A stretch of DNA of 48,976 nucleotides from Candidatus Wolfebacteria bacterium (lineage in GTDB: Bacteria > Patescibacteriota > Minisyncoccia > Phycocordibacterales > EsbW-18), in assembly GCA_022616195.1 (NCBI GenBank), contig JAKEFG010000008.1, positions 1 through 48,976 of the forward strand, written 5' to 3'. A program made the position numbers and the translations under genes. This document shows positions 41,001 through 48,372 of this stretch, piece after piece (within the stretch, counting starts at the first letter, position 1; the number at the start of each line of letters is the position of its first letter). Below the pieces are notes generated by a model. It was not told the origin of the DNA and made no database searches. It saw only the letters and a list, made by a program, of their open reading frames with translations.

Positions 41001-41691
41001 GCTTGCGACGACCCGCTTTGTGCTTCTGGAGCTTGCCAAAGTGATGGCGCCGTTCACGCCCTTTATCGCTGAAGACATCTACCAGCGCGTAAAGGCGCAA
41101 CACGACACTAATCCGCGAATGGATGCGAATGACACGAATGAGAAATGGAAGGAAAGCGTTCACCTAGAGGCATGGCCGCGTGCAGGGAAGCCGGATGTAA
41201 AGGTCCTTGCCGATATGACAGAGGTGCGCCGTGTGGTGTCCCTCGCGCTTGAATCGCGTATGACCGCGGGCATTAAGGTACGACAACCGCTCGCTACGCT
41301 TAAAATCCGAAATCCGAAATCCGAAATCCGAAATAATGAGGGACTTTTACAACTTATTCGAGATGAGGTGAACGTCAAAAAAGTGGTGTTTGAGGACGCG
41401 ACCGGCTGGGAGGTTGAATTGGATACGACGCTCACATCGGAGCTTAAAGCGGAGGGGCAGGCCCGCGAGCTTATTCGCGCCGTTCAGAATCTACGCAAGG
41501 AGGCTGGCCTCTCACCGAGCGATGCCGTAGTGCTTGAAGTTGACGCTGATGTCGCCGGACGCGCACTTATTGAAAAATTTAAGAATGAGATACAGAGAAC
41601 GGCGCTTCTTCGTGATATTCGGTTTGTAAAAGTTATAGGGACGGAGACAACGATTGACAATGTATCGTTCACTCTGGCTCTCAAAAAATAG
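38020..41691 (+). CDS. ileS: Isoleucyl-tRNA synthetase with an inserted histidine phosphatase domain
   Basis: A 1223-residue class I synthetase for tRNA-Ile. The active site has GPPTANGRPGIHHVEARAFKD (HIGH variant HHVE of type 2 enzymes) and GGWDTHGLPVEL; CP1 editing follows, then DVWFDSG and the KKMSKSVGNVVDP loop. The CxxC half-site KCTDCGG (about residue 529) and the VCEC half-site (about residue 764) are separated by an insertion of roughly 200 residues. It reads YFVMRHGQSEGN (H560), SPLQRTRETAEM, VRVGEFQG, PEGGETR and LLISHEG (H700), a complete histidine phosphatase. Residues about 281-347 in CP1 are encoded by an unusually AT-rich stretch. Two short repeat segments lie in frame in the C-terminal part (near 41101 and 41303). 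Confidence 0.95.
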   Translation: MDAESHKSEATERTVAAKKPAFAKAVAGKSALAEREERILAFWQENNIFEKSLAKPSPKGEFVFYEGPPTANGRPGIHHVEARAFKDIIPRYKTMCGYHVRRKGGWDTHGLPVELEVEKELGFKTKKDIETYGIAAFNQKCRESVWKYKEEWERFTTRIGYWLDLEHSYITYETNYIESLWYIIKRVAKKNLLYKDYKVVPWCPRCGTALSSHELAQGYADVEDTSVYVKFRVKNPERVGLSGDVYLLAWTTTPWTLLGNVALAVGKNVEYVKLQILDPEKSKKGERKIINLILSNDIYLKLYDADIKNPLKIALGLAHTHSEELHDIQKTLGYLKGEELIGLEYEPLFPYLADSLPESEKIKLDNAFKVYAADFVSTEEGAGIVHTAVMYGQDDFELGTKIGLPKHHLVDEEGKFTKDTGEFSGMFVKDADTAIIAALTRQNLFTEEKITHTYPFCWRCKTPLIYYARDSWYIAMSKLRDKLIKENQKIHWEPTHIRDGRFGEWLREVKDWAISRNRYWGTPLPVWKCTDCGGTKVIGSIAELRKHTKTSGNTYFVMRHGQSEGNTKGTVNYLPEVSDGLTDVGRAEVARTLKHLRPGTIDVIITSPLQRTRETAEMVREYLGLGADGVLVDERLGEVRVGEFQGLTWGEYHDTYTLEEQFVTAPEGGETRTEVKHRAGELLHEIEERYQGKSILLISHEGVIELFYAVIEGADAKRSAEIISGRSIPNAHLEKLSFVPLPHNANYEVDLHRPYIDDIALVCECDSVMERVPEVMDVWFDSGAVPFAQDHYPFENKRWVDSKGYPADYISEGLDMTRGWFYTLHAVGILAKGKRAFQNVIAVGLLNDASGKKMSKSVGNVVDPWKMLEKYGADVLRYWMYTINQPGESKNFDERTVDEVAKRVFGILENVTKFYELYADTDIMPGIESNNVLDRWILARLGMLIGNITGNLDALKVLEPARAIRDFVTDLSTWYIRRSRDRFKGDDEKDKQAALATTRFVLLELAKVMAPFTPFIAEDIYQRVKAQHDTNPRMDANDTNEKWKESVHLEAWPRAGKPDVKVLADMTEVRRVVSLALESRMTAGIKVRQPLATLKIRNPKSEIRNNEGLLQLIRDEVNVKKVVFEDATGWEVELDTTLTSELKAEGQARELIRAVQNLRKEAGLSPSDAVVLEVDADVAGRALIEKFKNEIQRTALLRDIRFVKVIGTETTIDNVSFTLALKK
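41101..41148. repeat. In-frame degenerate repeat in ileS (GAATG words)
   Basis: Three GAATG words spaced 9-10 nt apart in CGAATGGATGCGAATGACAC and following bases encode the hydrophilic stretch TNPRMDANDTNEKW. Similar words appear in the secE-nusG spacer. Confidence 0.55.
41303..41330. repeat. Heptamer tandem repeat in ileS (AAATCCG x4)
   Basis: Four perfect copies of AAATCCG, plus a partial fifth, lie in frame and encode KIRNPKSEIRN. Seven-base units keep the frame only if the total insertion is a multiple of three or compensated. Confidence 0.85.
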
Positions 41692-41695
41692 TGAT

Positions 41696-42277
41696 ATGAA
41701 AAAACGAGTCATCATTGTGCATCGCTGGAGCGGCTCGCCGACCTCGGACTGGTATCCGTGGCTCAAGAGTAAACTTGAAAAAAGGGGATTTGAAGTGGTC
41801 GTTCCTGTTATGGGCGATACTGAGGAGCCGACGATTTCCGAGTGGGTTGACAATTTGCCTAAGGTGGTTGGAGAGCCGAACGAATGGACGTTGTTTGTCT
41901 GTCACAGCATTGGCACACAAACCGTCTGGCGTTATTTGGAAGGTATTGGTGAAAGAAAGGTTGGCGGCGTGGTAGCTGTAGCGCCGTGGTTTCATCTTGA
42001 GCACCTTGAAGATGAGGATGTCGAAAGGATTGTTCGACCGTGGTTGGAGACCCCGATTGATTTTGCGGAAGTGCGCCGCGCCGCAGAAAAGGTTGTGGCC
42101 TTTTTCTCGGACAACGACCCGTATGGAGTTTCACAAGACACGGACGGTGTGGTTCTCAAAGAGAAACTTGGGGCGGAACTTGTTCTTATACCCGAAGCGG
42201 GACATTTTACTGAAGATGACGGCTATACCGAATTTCCCGAAGTTTTAGATGTGGTCCTGCAGTTGGCTAGAGACTAA
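41696..42277 (+). CDS. Small alpha/beta hydrolase (RBBP9/YdeN-like serine hydrolase)
   Basis: A 193-residue protein starting MKKRVIIVHRWSGSP. The nucleophile elbow reads VCHSIGT, where the family has G/C-H-S-x-G with serine as nucleophile. FFSDNDPYG supplies the likely catalytic aspartate, and IPEAGHFTED the histidine. Such small hydrolases act on unknown esters. It begins 4 nt after the ileS stop, so co-transcription is likely. The track's longer start lies inside ileS. Confidence 0.85.
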   Translation: MKKRVIIVHRWSGSPTSDWYPWLKSKLEKRGFEVVVPVMGDTEEPTISEWVDNLPKVVGEPNEWTLFVCHSIGTQTVWRYLEGIGERKVGGVVAVAPWFHLEHLEDEDVERIVRPWLETPIDFAEVRRAAEKVVAFFSDNDPYGVSQDTDGVVLKEKLGAELVLIPEAGHFTEDDGYTEFPEVLDVVLQLARD

Positions 42278-42301
42278 TGACTACAAACTAAGGACTGATT
42301 T

Positions 42302-42892
42302 ATGTACACCAAGTATCATACGGAAGGGTTGGTGTTGAAAAGTTTTAATCTGGGCGAAGCAGACCGAGCGTACCATATCTTTACACGTGATTTAGGGCTT
42401 GTGTATGCCAAGGCGCAGAGCGTCCGTGAGCTCAAGTCAAAACTGCGCCCTAATCTGCAGGAACTGTCGCACGGTGCGTTCTCGCTCGTCCGTGCCAGGG
42501 ATGTGTGGCGCGTGACGCATGCCGACGCGGAGGCACATTTCTTTTCAGAATTGAGCGGTGACAGCGTGCGAATGGATATGGTGCGGAGGGTATTAAAACT
42601 CTTGCGCCGATTGCTACCGCAGGAGGAGCCGTACGCAGTGCTTTACCAAAGTGTTGTGCACGGACTTCTGTTCTTAGTCCGATATCCGCTTCGTGGCGCG
42701 GAACTGGAAAATTTTGAAGTGCTCTTGGTTCTCCGGATATTAAACCAACTTGGCTATCTTGGCGGGTCCGGGGCGTTCGGCTATGTACTCGCCGCGCCGC
42801 ACATCAACGATATGCATGTGGCGGAAGTGGGACGTGTGCGTCACCGCGCGGTCTACGAAATCAACCGCGCGCTCCGGTCTGTTGATTTGTAA
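42302..42892 (+). CDS. recO: DNA repair protein RecO
   Basis: A 196-residue RecO, which loads RecA on SSB-coated DNA with RecR in recombinational repair. The N-terminal OB-fold start, YHTEGLVLKSFNLGEADRAYHIFTRDLGLVYAKAQSVRE, is diagnostic, followed by the helical domain with LLRRLLPQEEPYAVLYQ and FEVLLVLRILNQLGYL. It is shorter than the roughly 240-residue E. coli protein and lacks the C-terminal zinc-binding cysteines of some family members. An AGGA lies 7 nt before the start. Confidence 0.9.
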   Translation: MYTKYHTEGLVLKSFNLGEADRAYHIFTRDLGLVYAKAQSVRELKSKLRPNLQELSHGAFSLVRARDVWRVTHADAEAHFFSELSGDSVRMDMVRRVLKLLRRLLPQEEPYAVLYQSVVHGLLFLVRYPLRGAELENFEVLLVLRILNQLGYLGGSGAFGYVLAAPHINDMHVAEVGRVRHRAVYEINRALRSVDL

Positions 42893-42895
42893 CTG

Positions 42896-42941
42896 GTATA
42901 CCCCGCACCACTTTTGTGTACAAAAGTGGTGCGGGGTATAC
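42896..42941. terminator. 21-bp perfect inverted repeat after recO, overlapping a promoter
   Basis: GTATACCCCGCACCACTTTTG and its exact complement flank a TGTA loop, starting 4 nt after the recO stop. The right arm holds most of the TATACT -10 of the next gene, and the loop holds part of its -35. Confidence 0.7.
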
Positions 42942-42942
42942 T
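42914..42942 (+). promoter_or_regulatory. Promoter TTGTGT-17-TATACT for the DUF11 protein gene
   Basis: TTGTGT (42914-42919) and TATACT (42937-42942) are 17 bp apart, with the -10 ending 7 nt before the ATG at 42950. Both boxes lie in the recO hairpin. Confidence 0.6.
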
Positions 42943-42949
42943 ACAGAGA

Positions 42950-44881
42950 ATGACGAGAAAACAATCCGATGACGATAGCCCGCTTGAAGAGCTTGAGGGA
43001 CAGCTCTATGCTCGCCGCGAGATGCCGGCTTCGCGCCGCCCGCGCCTCCATCCGGACGATGCGCGAGAGGTCGCGTCGGATTGGCAACATGAGCATCCGC
43101 ATGTCACCCCGGGACTAGACAGTATGGTACGGAGAAAGAAGGGAAAATTTGTAAAACCGTTTCTTCTCTTTGCGGTTATCTTTTTTGTCATCGCCGTGGG
43201 CATTGCGGCGGTGGTAATTACCCGCGGCGGCAACACAGTATCGTCGCGCAACGTGGAGGTGTCGGTGACCGGTCCGGTGCAGGTGGACGCCGGCGACATT
43301 CTGTCGTTTACTGTTTCAGTAAGCAACGAGAACACAACGGCGCTTGAAACGACAGACCTCATTGTGGAGTTTGCGCCCGGTACGCGTGATCCCGACGATA
43401 CTGCCCGGGAACTGCCTCGCCTCCGCGAGTCGCTCGGGAGATTGAACCCCGGTGCCGTGGCCAAGAAAGAGATGCACGCCACAGCGTTTGGCAAATCGGG
43501 TGACAAACAGGAAATTATCGTAAGTGTTGAGTATCGCATTGTCGGGTCAAACGCGGTGTTCGTGAAAGAAAAGGCATTTACGTATGAAATCGGACACACT
43601 CCGGTAACGCTTCTCGTGGATGCTCCGTCGGAGATAAATGCCGGTCAGGAGTTTGAGATGGAAGTGTCGGTGGTTTCCAACTCCACGGAGACGCTCAAAA
43701 ATCTCTTGCTTGTTGCCGAATACCCGTTTGGTTTTGTGTTTGGGGACGCAGCGCCACGTCCAAGTCAAGGGAGTCGTGTATGGGATCTCGGTGACTTGGC
43801 ACCCGGAGCGAAGAAAGTGGTCCGGCTCCGTGCTACCGTTGAAGGGCAGGATGAGGAGGAACGGACTGTGCGATTTACCGTCGGGGTCGCCGACGCAAAC
43901 AAGATTGACGTCGTCACGCCATTTCTGACCGAGACGCACACTCTCGCTTTGCGGCGTCCGTTCGTGGAAGTGAATATAACGCTCAACGGGAGTGTTGCGG
44001 ATGAAGTTGCCGTGCTGAGCGGCGAGCCGGTGCGAGTGGATCTTTCGTGGCGCAATAATTTGCCGGACTCGGTTGTCGATGTGGTTGTTGTGGCGCGATT
44101 GTCGGGAACGGTATTGAATAAATCATCGGTTACCGTTGATGACGGATTCTACCGTTCAAACACGAACACGGTGACGTGGGATAGGCAAAGTGATTCGTCA
44201 CTTGGCGAGCTTCCGCCGGGGGCAACAGGACAGCTGTCGTTTACGTTTGAGCCGCTTGATCTCTCGGATCGTGCGGATATCACGAGTCCTGAAATTGATA
44301 TTGTATTCTCACTCACAGCACGGCGCTTAGGTGACGCAAGTGCACCAAGTACTATTGCAACGGACCTGGGTGAGAAAATCATTCGTGTCAACTCCGATAT
44401 CGCGCTCGCGCAGCGAGCGGTGCACTTTGTTGGGCCGTTTACGAACAGTGGTCCGATGCCGCCAGAGGCGGAAGAAGACACGACGTATACCATCATCTGG
44501 TCAATCTCCAATACGTCGAACAACGTTGACGACGTACAAGTATCGGCAACGCTCCCGTCATACGTCGAGTGGATGGGAGCAACAGATCCATCCGGCGAGA
44601 AAATCTCCTTCAGCCCCGTGGGCGGGCAGGTCATATGGGATGTTGGAGAAGTGGCGCGCGGTATCGGTATTGGCAACTCGCCGCGCGAGGTTGCGTTCCG
44701 GGTATCGCTTACCCCGAGCATCTCACAGGTCGGTGCCGCTCCAACGCTTGTGAGCGAGGTGCGACTCTCGGGCACGGACGAATTTACCGGTGCGCCTGTC
44801 GGCGCCAGCAGCGGGGCCGTTACCACGCGACTTACGACCGATCCGGAGTTTGAAGAAGATCAGGGACGGGTGGTGGAGTAA
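42950..44881 (+). CDS. Membrane-anchored surface protein with DUF11-like repeats
   Basis: A 643-residue protein starting MTRKQSDDDS. The charged cytoplasmic N-terminus (about 65 residues) is followed by one transmembrane helix, FLLFAVIFFVIAVGIAAVVI, then a series of beta-sandwich domains. Conserved-looking units include VQVDAGDILSFTVSVSNENTTALE, EINAGQEFEMEVSVVSNSTETLKNLLLVAEYP, and TTYTIIWSISNTSNNVDDVQVSATLPSYVEW, which match the DUF11 plan. It is probably exposed on the outside of the cell with the N-terminus inside. Prior fragments of a related kind occur in the broken gene upstream. Confidence 0.82.
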   Translation: MTRKQSDDDSPLEELEGQLYARREMPASRRPRLHPDDAREVASDWQHEHPHVTPGLDSMVRRKKGKFVKPFLLFAVIFFVIAVGIAAVVITRGGNTVSSRNVEVSVTGPVQVDAGDILSFTVSVSNENTTALETTDLIVEFAPGTRDPDDTARELPRLRESLGRLNPGAVAKKEMHATAFGKSGDKQEIIVSVEYRIVGSNAVFVKEKAFTYEIGHTPVTLLVDAPSEINAGQEFEMEVSVVSNSTETLKNLLLVAEYPFGFVFGDAAPRPSQGSRVWDLGDLAPGAKKVVRLRATVEGQDEEERTVRFTVGVADANKIDVVTPFLTETHTLALRRPFVEVNITLNGSVADEVAVLSGEPVRVDLSWRNNLPDSVVDVVVVARLSGTVLNKSSVTVDDGFYRSNTNTVTWDRQSDSSLGELPPGATGQLSFTFEPLDLSDRADITSPEIDIVFSLTARRLGDASAPSTIATDLGEKIIRVNSDIALAQRAVHFVGPFTNSGPMPPEAEEDTTYTIIWSISNTSNNVDDVQVSATLPSYVEWMGATDPSGEKISFSPVGGQVIWDVGEVARGIGIGNSPREVAFRVSLTPSISQVGAAPTLVSEVRLSGTDEFTGAPVGASSGAVTTRLTTDPEFEEDQGRVVE

Positions 44882-44978
44882 GACAAAGGAAAAATTAAAA
44901 TTGAAAAATCAAAGAAAGACCGGTTGTCCGGAGACTATTTTACATTTTACTTTTTTACTTTTTAATATAACTTTGTGG
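44882..44978. repeat. AT-rich low-complexity spacer
   Basis: The gap holds AAAATTAAAATTG-type and TTTTACTTTTTTACTTTTT runs around a short hairpin-like CCGGTTGTCCGG. I see no gene here. Confidence 0.4.
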
Positions 44979-44984
44979 TATACT
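44979..44984 (+). promoter_or_regulatory. -10 element TATACT before the AI-2E family gene
   Basis: TATACT ends 7 nt before the ATG at 44992; a TTTACT sits about 19 bp upstream as a possible -35. Confidence 0.55.
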
Positions 44985-44991
44985 GGCGGAT

Positions 44992-46071
44992 ATGCAAGGA
45001 ACGCGTATCAGCATAGACCCGTTTTCCGTACTTAAAGGCGCTCTAGTGCTCGTGTTGCTCTATGTTCTGTTTTTGCTCCGCGATCTGGTGCTCGTGGTCT
45101 TAACCGCGATTGTCATTGCGTCTGCCATTGAGCCGGGGACGAGGTGGTTTATGCGACACCGAGTACCGCGTCTCATTGCGGTGGTGCTGATCTATCTTAT
45201 TGTTGCGGTAATCCTATTTGGCGTGTTCTATTTCCTTCTGCCGCCGCTACTTGCCGATCTTTCCGGCTTTCTTGCCCAGGTTCCCGAGTACCTCGGCTCG
45301 TTTGAGTTTCTAAGGTCGTTCAGCCCGCTTGATTCATTTGATGCGGTTGGTTCGCAGGGAGTGGTTGACGGTATACGACAGACATTCTCGGCGCGTGATG
45401 TCGTACAGGGGGTTTCCCAGTATCTGGTGGATATTCCGGGAGGTGTTTTCGGTACGGTGAGCGCGGTGTTCGGAGGTGTGCTGTCGTTTGTGCTCATTGT
45501 CGTTATTTCGTTCTATCTTTCGGTGCAGGAGGGGGGTATTGACGCGCTATTGCGCATTATTGTGCCGTTTCGCCACCAACGCTATGCCGTTGATTTGTGG
45601 CGGCGCGCCCAAGGGAAAATCGGCAAGTGGATGCAGGGGCAGCTCCTGTTGATGCTTATCGTGGGCGTGCTCGTATTTCTCGGACTGACAATCCTGGGTG
45701 TTGAGCACGCACTACTCTTCGCGATTCTCGCAGCGCTCTTTGAACTTATCCCGGTCTTTGGACCGATACTCTCAAGCATTCCGGCTATCGCCGCCGGTTT
45801 TATCGACGGCGGTCTGACTCTCGCGCTTATCATTGCCGGCGTGTATATCATCATTCAACAGTTTGAGAACCATCTCATTTATCCTCTGGTGGTGCACAAG
45901 GTGGTGGGTGTTCCGGCACTTCTCGTGATTTTGGCGCTTATCGTAGGCGCTCAACTCGCGGGGTTCCTCGGAATTATTTTAGCGGTACCGCTCGCGACAG
46001 CACTTATGGAATTTACAAACGACATTGAAAAGGGAAACCGTTCTCGGGTGGCGCGTGAGACGAGCGCATAA
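44992..46071 (+). CDS. AI-2E family transporter (PerM-like)
   Basis: A 359-residue polytopic protein. An N-terminal helix pair (LVLVLLYVLFLLRDLVLVVLTAIVIASAIEPGTRWF) is followed by a third helix, an extracytoplasmic loop, and a C-terminal helix cluster with ALFELIPVFGPILSSIPAIAAGF and PLVVHKVVGVPALLVILALIVGAQLAGFLGIILAVPL, the family signature. The family includes exporters of small molecules or ions; the substrate cannot be predicted. It is followed by metG after 29 nt. Confidence 0.9.
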   Translation: MQGTRISIDPFSVLKGALVLVLLYVLFLLRDLVLVVLTAIVIASAIEPGTRWFMRHRVPRLIAVVLIYLIVAVILFGVFYFLLPPLLADLSGFLAQVPEYLGSFEFLRSFSPLDSFDAVGSQGVVDGIRQTFSARDVVQGVSQYLVDIPGGVFGTVSAVFGGVLSFVLIVVISFYLSVQEGGIDALLRIIVPFRHQRYAVDLWRRAQGKIGKWMQGQLLLMLIVGVLVFLGLTILGVEHALLFAILAALFELIPVFGPILSSIPAIAAGFIDGGLTLALIIAGVYIIIQQFENHLIYPLVVHKVVGVPALLVILALIVGAQLAGFLGIILAVPLATALMEFTNDIEKGNRSRVARETSA

Positions 46072-46100
46072 TACGCCCGCGCCACCAGCACACTACGTCG

Positions 46101-47558
46101 ATGGCAAACAACACGTTCTACATCACGACGCCGATTTTTTATCCGAACGGCAAACCGCACATGGGACATGCCTATGTGGTCACGCTTGCGGACACGCTTG
46201 CCCGCTACCACCGACTCATCGGCGATGAAACATATTTTCTGGTCGGGACGGATGAGAACACGGAGAAAGTGGTACAAGCGGCGAAGAAGGCGGACATACA
46301 ACCGGAGACATTTACCAAAGAAATCGTTCAAAGCTTCAAGGAGTTTTTTTCTGCGCTCTACATCTCGTACAACCAGTTTATCAGGACGTCCGATACGGAA
46401 CGTCACTGGCCCGGTGCCATTGCCGTGTGGGAACGCCTTGTAAAGGCGGGCGATATCTATAAAGGAACCTACGAGGGGCTCTACTGTGTCGGATGCGAGG
46501 CGTTTAAAACGGAAAAAGATTTGGATGAGAAAGGCAACTGCCCCGAGCACGGCGAGCCGCCGCAGAAACTCAAGGAGGAAAACTATTTTTTCAAACTCTC
46601 CAAATACACCAAGGACATCAGGAAGCTGGTGGAGGAAGGAGCGTTCCAGGTATTTCCCGAGACTCGTCGCAATGAGCTCCTCGCGCTCTTGGATGAAGGG
46701 CTGCAGGACATAAGCTTCTCGCGTCCCAAGAAAACCATTCCGTGGGGCATTCCGGTGCCGGGCGACCCCGAGCAAGTTATCTATGTGTGGTGTGACGCCT
46801 TAACAAACTACATTTCAGCACTCGGTTTCGGGCGCGAGGACGACCACAACTTCAAGCACTTCTGGCCGGCGAACTACCATCTCATCGGCAAGGATATTCT
46901 GCGCTTTCACGCCGCTATCTGGCCGGCGATGCTCCTTTCGGCGAAACTTCCGCTCCCCACGGCGGTCTTTGTTCACGGACTTATACTCTCTGGTGGTAAG
47001 AAGATGAGCAAAACGCTCGGCAACGTGCTTGACCCACAGAAATTCATTGACGAATACGGTGCGGATGCGCTCCGCTACTATCTTATCCGCGAGGTGTCGC
47101 CGCTTGAGGACGGTGATATGACCGAGGAAAAATTTAAGGAAGTGTACAACGCGAATCTCGCAAACGGTTTGGGGAACCTCGTGAGCCGGATTCTCACCAT
47201 GGTTGAGCAGTACGGCGTTGATATAACGGATGTGATGCTTGACGGCGACGATGAGACGCTCGGAGGAGAGGAAGTTGCCGATTATCACAAAGCATTTGAG
47301 TGTCTGGAGGTGAACAAGGCGGCGGATTCTGTCTGGTCACTGATTGCGTTTATGGATTCGTATATTCAAGAGGAAGAACCGTTCAAGACGATTGAAGAGG
47401 ACGAGGACAAGGCACATCAGGACATTAGGTTTCTGGTGGAGCGTCTGTGGGAGGTTGCGGTGCTTTTGGAGCCGCTTATGCCCGAGACATCGGAGATCAT
47501 CAAGAGCGCGATTAAACGCGGCGAGAAACCAGAGACGCTCTTTCCCCGGAAGCAATGA
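46101..47558 (+). CDS. metG: Methionyl-tRNA synthetase
   Basis: A 485-residue MetRS charging initiator and elongator tRNA-Met. The HIGH motif is in PNGKPHMGHAYVVTLADTLARY, a connective peptide holds CVGCEAF and the NCPEHGEPP zinc-type residues, DALTNYISALG follows, and KKMSKTLGNVLDP is the KMSKS loop. The C-terminal helical anticodon domain is present; the extra EMAP-like tRNA-binding domain found in E. coli is absent. The stop overlaps the tatD start by 4 nt. Confidence 0.96.
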   Translation: MANNTFYITTPIFYPNGKPHMGHAYVVTLADTLARYHRLIGDETYFLVGTDENTEKVVQAAKKADIQPETFTKEIVQSFKEFFSALYISYNQFIRTSDTERHWPGAIAVWERLVKAGDIYKGTYEGLYCVGCEAFKTEKDLDEKGNCPEHGEPPQKLKEENYFFKLSKYTKDIRKLVEEGAFQVFPETRRNELLALLDEGLQDISFSRPKKTIPWGIPVPGDPEQVIYVWCDALTNYISALGFGREDDHNFKHFWPANYHLIGKDILRFHAAIWPAMLLSAKLPLPTAVFVHGLILSGGKKMSKTLGNVLDPQKFIDEYGADALRYYLIREVSPLEDGDMTEEKFKEVYNANLANGLGNLVSRILTMVEQYGVDITDVMLDGDDETLGGEEVADYHKAFECLEVNKAADSVWSLIAFMDSYIQEEEPFKTIEEDEDKAHQDIRFLVERLWEVAVLLEPLMPETSEIIKSAIKRGEKPETLFPRKQ

Positions 47559-48358
47559 TGCCGAGATATTTTGACGCGCACTCGCATCTCAACTTTAAGC
47601 AGTACGGTGCTGACCGTGACGATGTCATAGCCCGCATGCAGGACGAGGGCGTGTGGACGATTACCGTTGGCACGGACACAGTGACATCGCGCGAAGCGGT
47701 TGCGCTTGCGGAGGGTCACGAGCATCTCTTTGCAACAGTGGGTGTGCACCCAACTGACTGGGAAAGCGGTTTTGACGCGGATGTATTTCGCATATTTGCC
47801 AAAAATAAAAAAGTTGTGGCGGTAGGCGAGTGCGGCTTGGATTACTATCGACTGAAAACTGGAGACCAAAGACAGAAGACAGGACAAGAGGAACTTTTTG
47901 AGAGTCAGATACAACTTGCGCTTGAACAGGATTTGCCGTTGATGGTTCACGCCCGCCCGTCAGCCGGCACGATGGACGCATACAATGATGTTGTGGATAC
48001 TCTTACTTCATACTTCAACACCCATACTTCAAAACTTCGCGGCAATGTGCATTTTTTTGTCGGTGACACGGATATCGCCGCGAAGTTTTTGGATATGGGC
48101 TTCACGCTTTCATTCGACGGTCCTATTACCTTTACCCGCGAGTATGACGAGGTAGTGCGCTATGTGCCGCTTGATATGCTCCTTGCCGAGACGGATGCGC
48201 CGTTTGCCGCGCCGGAGCCATACCGCGGCAAGCGCAACGAACCCGTGTATGTGAAAGAGATAGTGCGAGCAATAGCCAATATCCGTAAGGAGGACGAAGA
48301 GGAAGTGCGCAGAACACTGGTTGAAAATACACTACGGGTGTTTCACATCACGCTCTAG
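47555..48358 (+). CDS. tatD: TatD family metal-dependent hydrolase (DNase)
   Basis: A 267-residue TIM-barrel nuclease of the TatD family. Metal ligands are in FDAHSHLNF (first two histidines), VGECGLDYYR (glutamate), MVHARPS and VHFFVGD, and the aspartate is in LLAETDAPF. Two linkers look like inserted short repeats: KTGDQRQKTGQEE straight after the GECGLDYYR motif, and SYFNTHTSKLRG before the VHFF strand. These positions normally hold short loops. The ATG at 47555 overlaps the metG stop. Confidence 0.93.
   Translation: MMPRYFDAHSHLNFKQYGADRDDVIARMQDEGVWTITVGTDTVTSREAVALAEGHEHLFATVGVHPTDWESGFDADVFRIFAKNKKVVAVGECGLDYYRLKTGDQRQKTGQEELFESQIQLALEQDLPLMVHARPSAGTMDAYNDVVDTLTSYFNTHTSKLRGNVHFFVGDTDIAAKFLDMGFTLSFDGPITFTREYDEVVRYVPLDMLLAETDAPFAAPEPYRGKRNEPVYVKEIVRAIANIRKEDEEEVRRTLVENTLRVFHITL
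47851..47890. repeat. In-frame short repeat insertion in tatD (GACAGAAGACAG words)
   Basis: Purine-rich words such as AAAGACAGAAGACAGG encode KTGDQRQKTGQEE just after a conserved metal-binding motif, where homologs have a shorter loop. Confidence 0.5.
48004..48037. repeat. In-frame short repeat insertion in tatD (ACTTCA words)
   Basis: Three ACTTCA words plus ACTTC within 34 bases encode SYFNTHTSKL, again in a loop before a conserved strand. Confidence 0.5.
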
Positions 48359-48360
48359 GG

Positions 48361-48366
48361 TACAAT
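48361..48366 (+). promoter_or_regulatory. -10 element TACAAT before the RNase H gene
   Basis: TACAAT ends 6 nt before the GTG at 48373, which suggests a leaderless GTG start. Confidence 0.5.
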
Positions 48367-48372
48367 AGAAGC

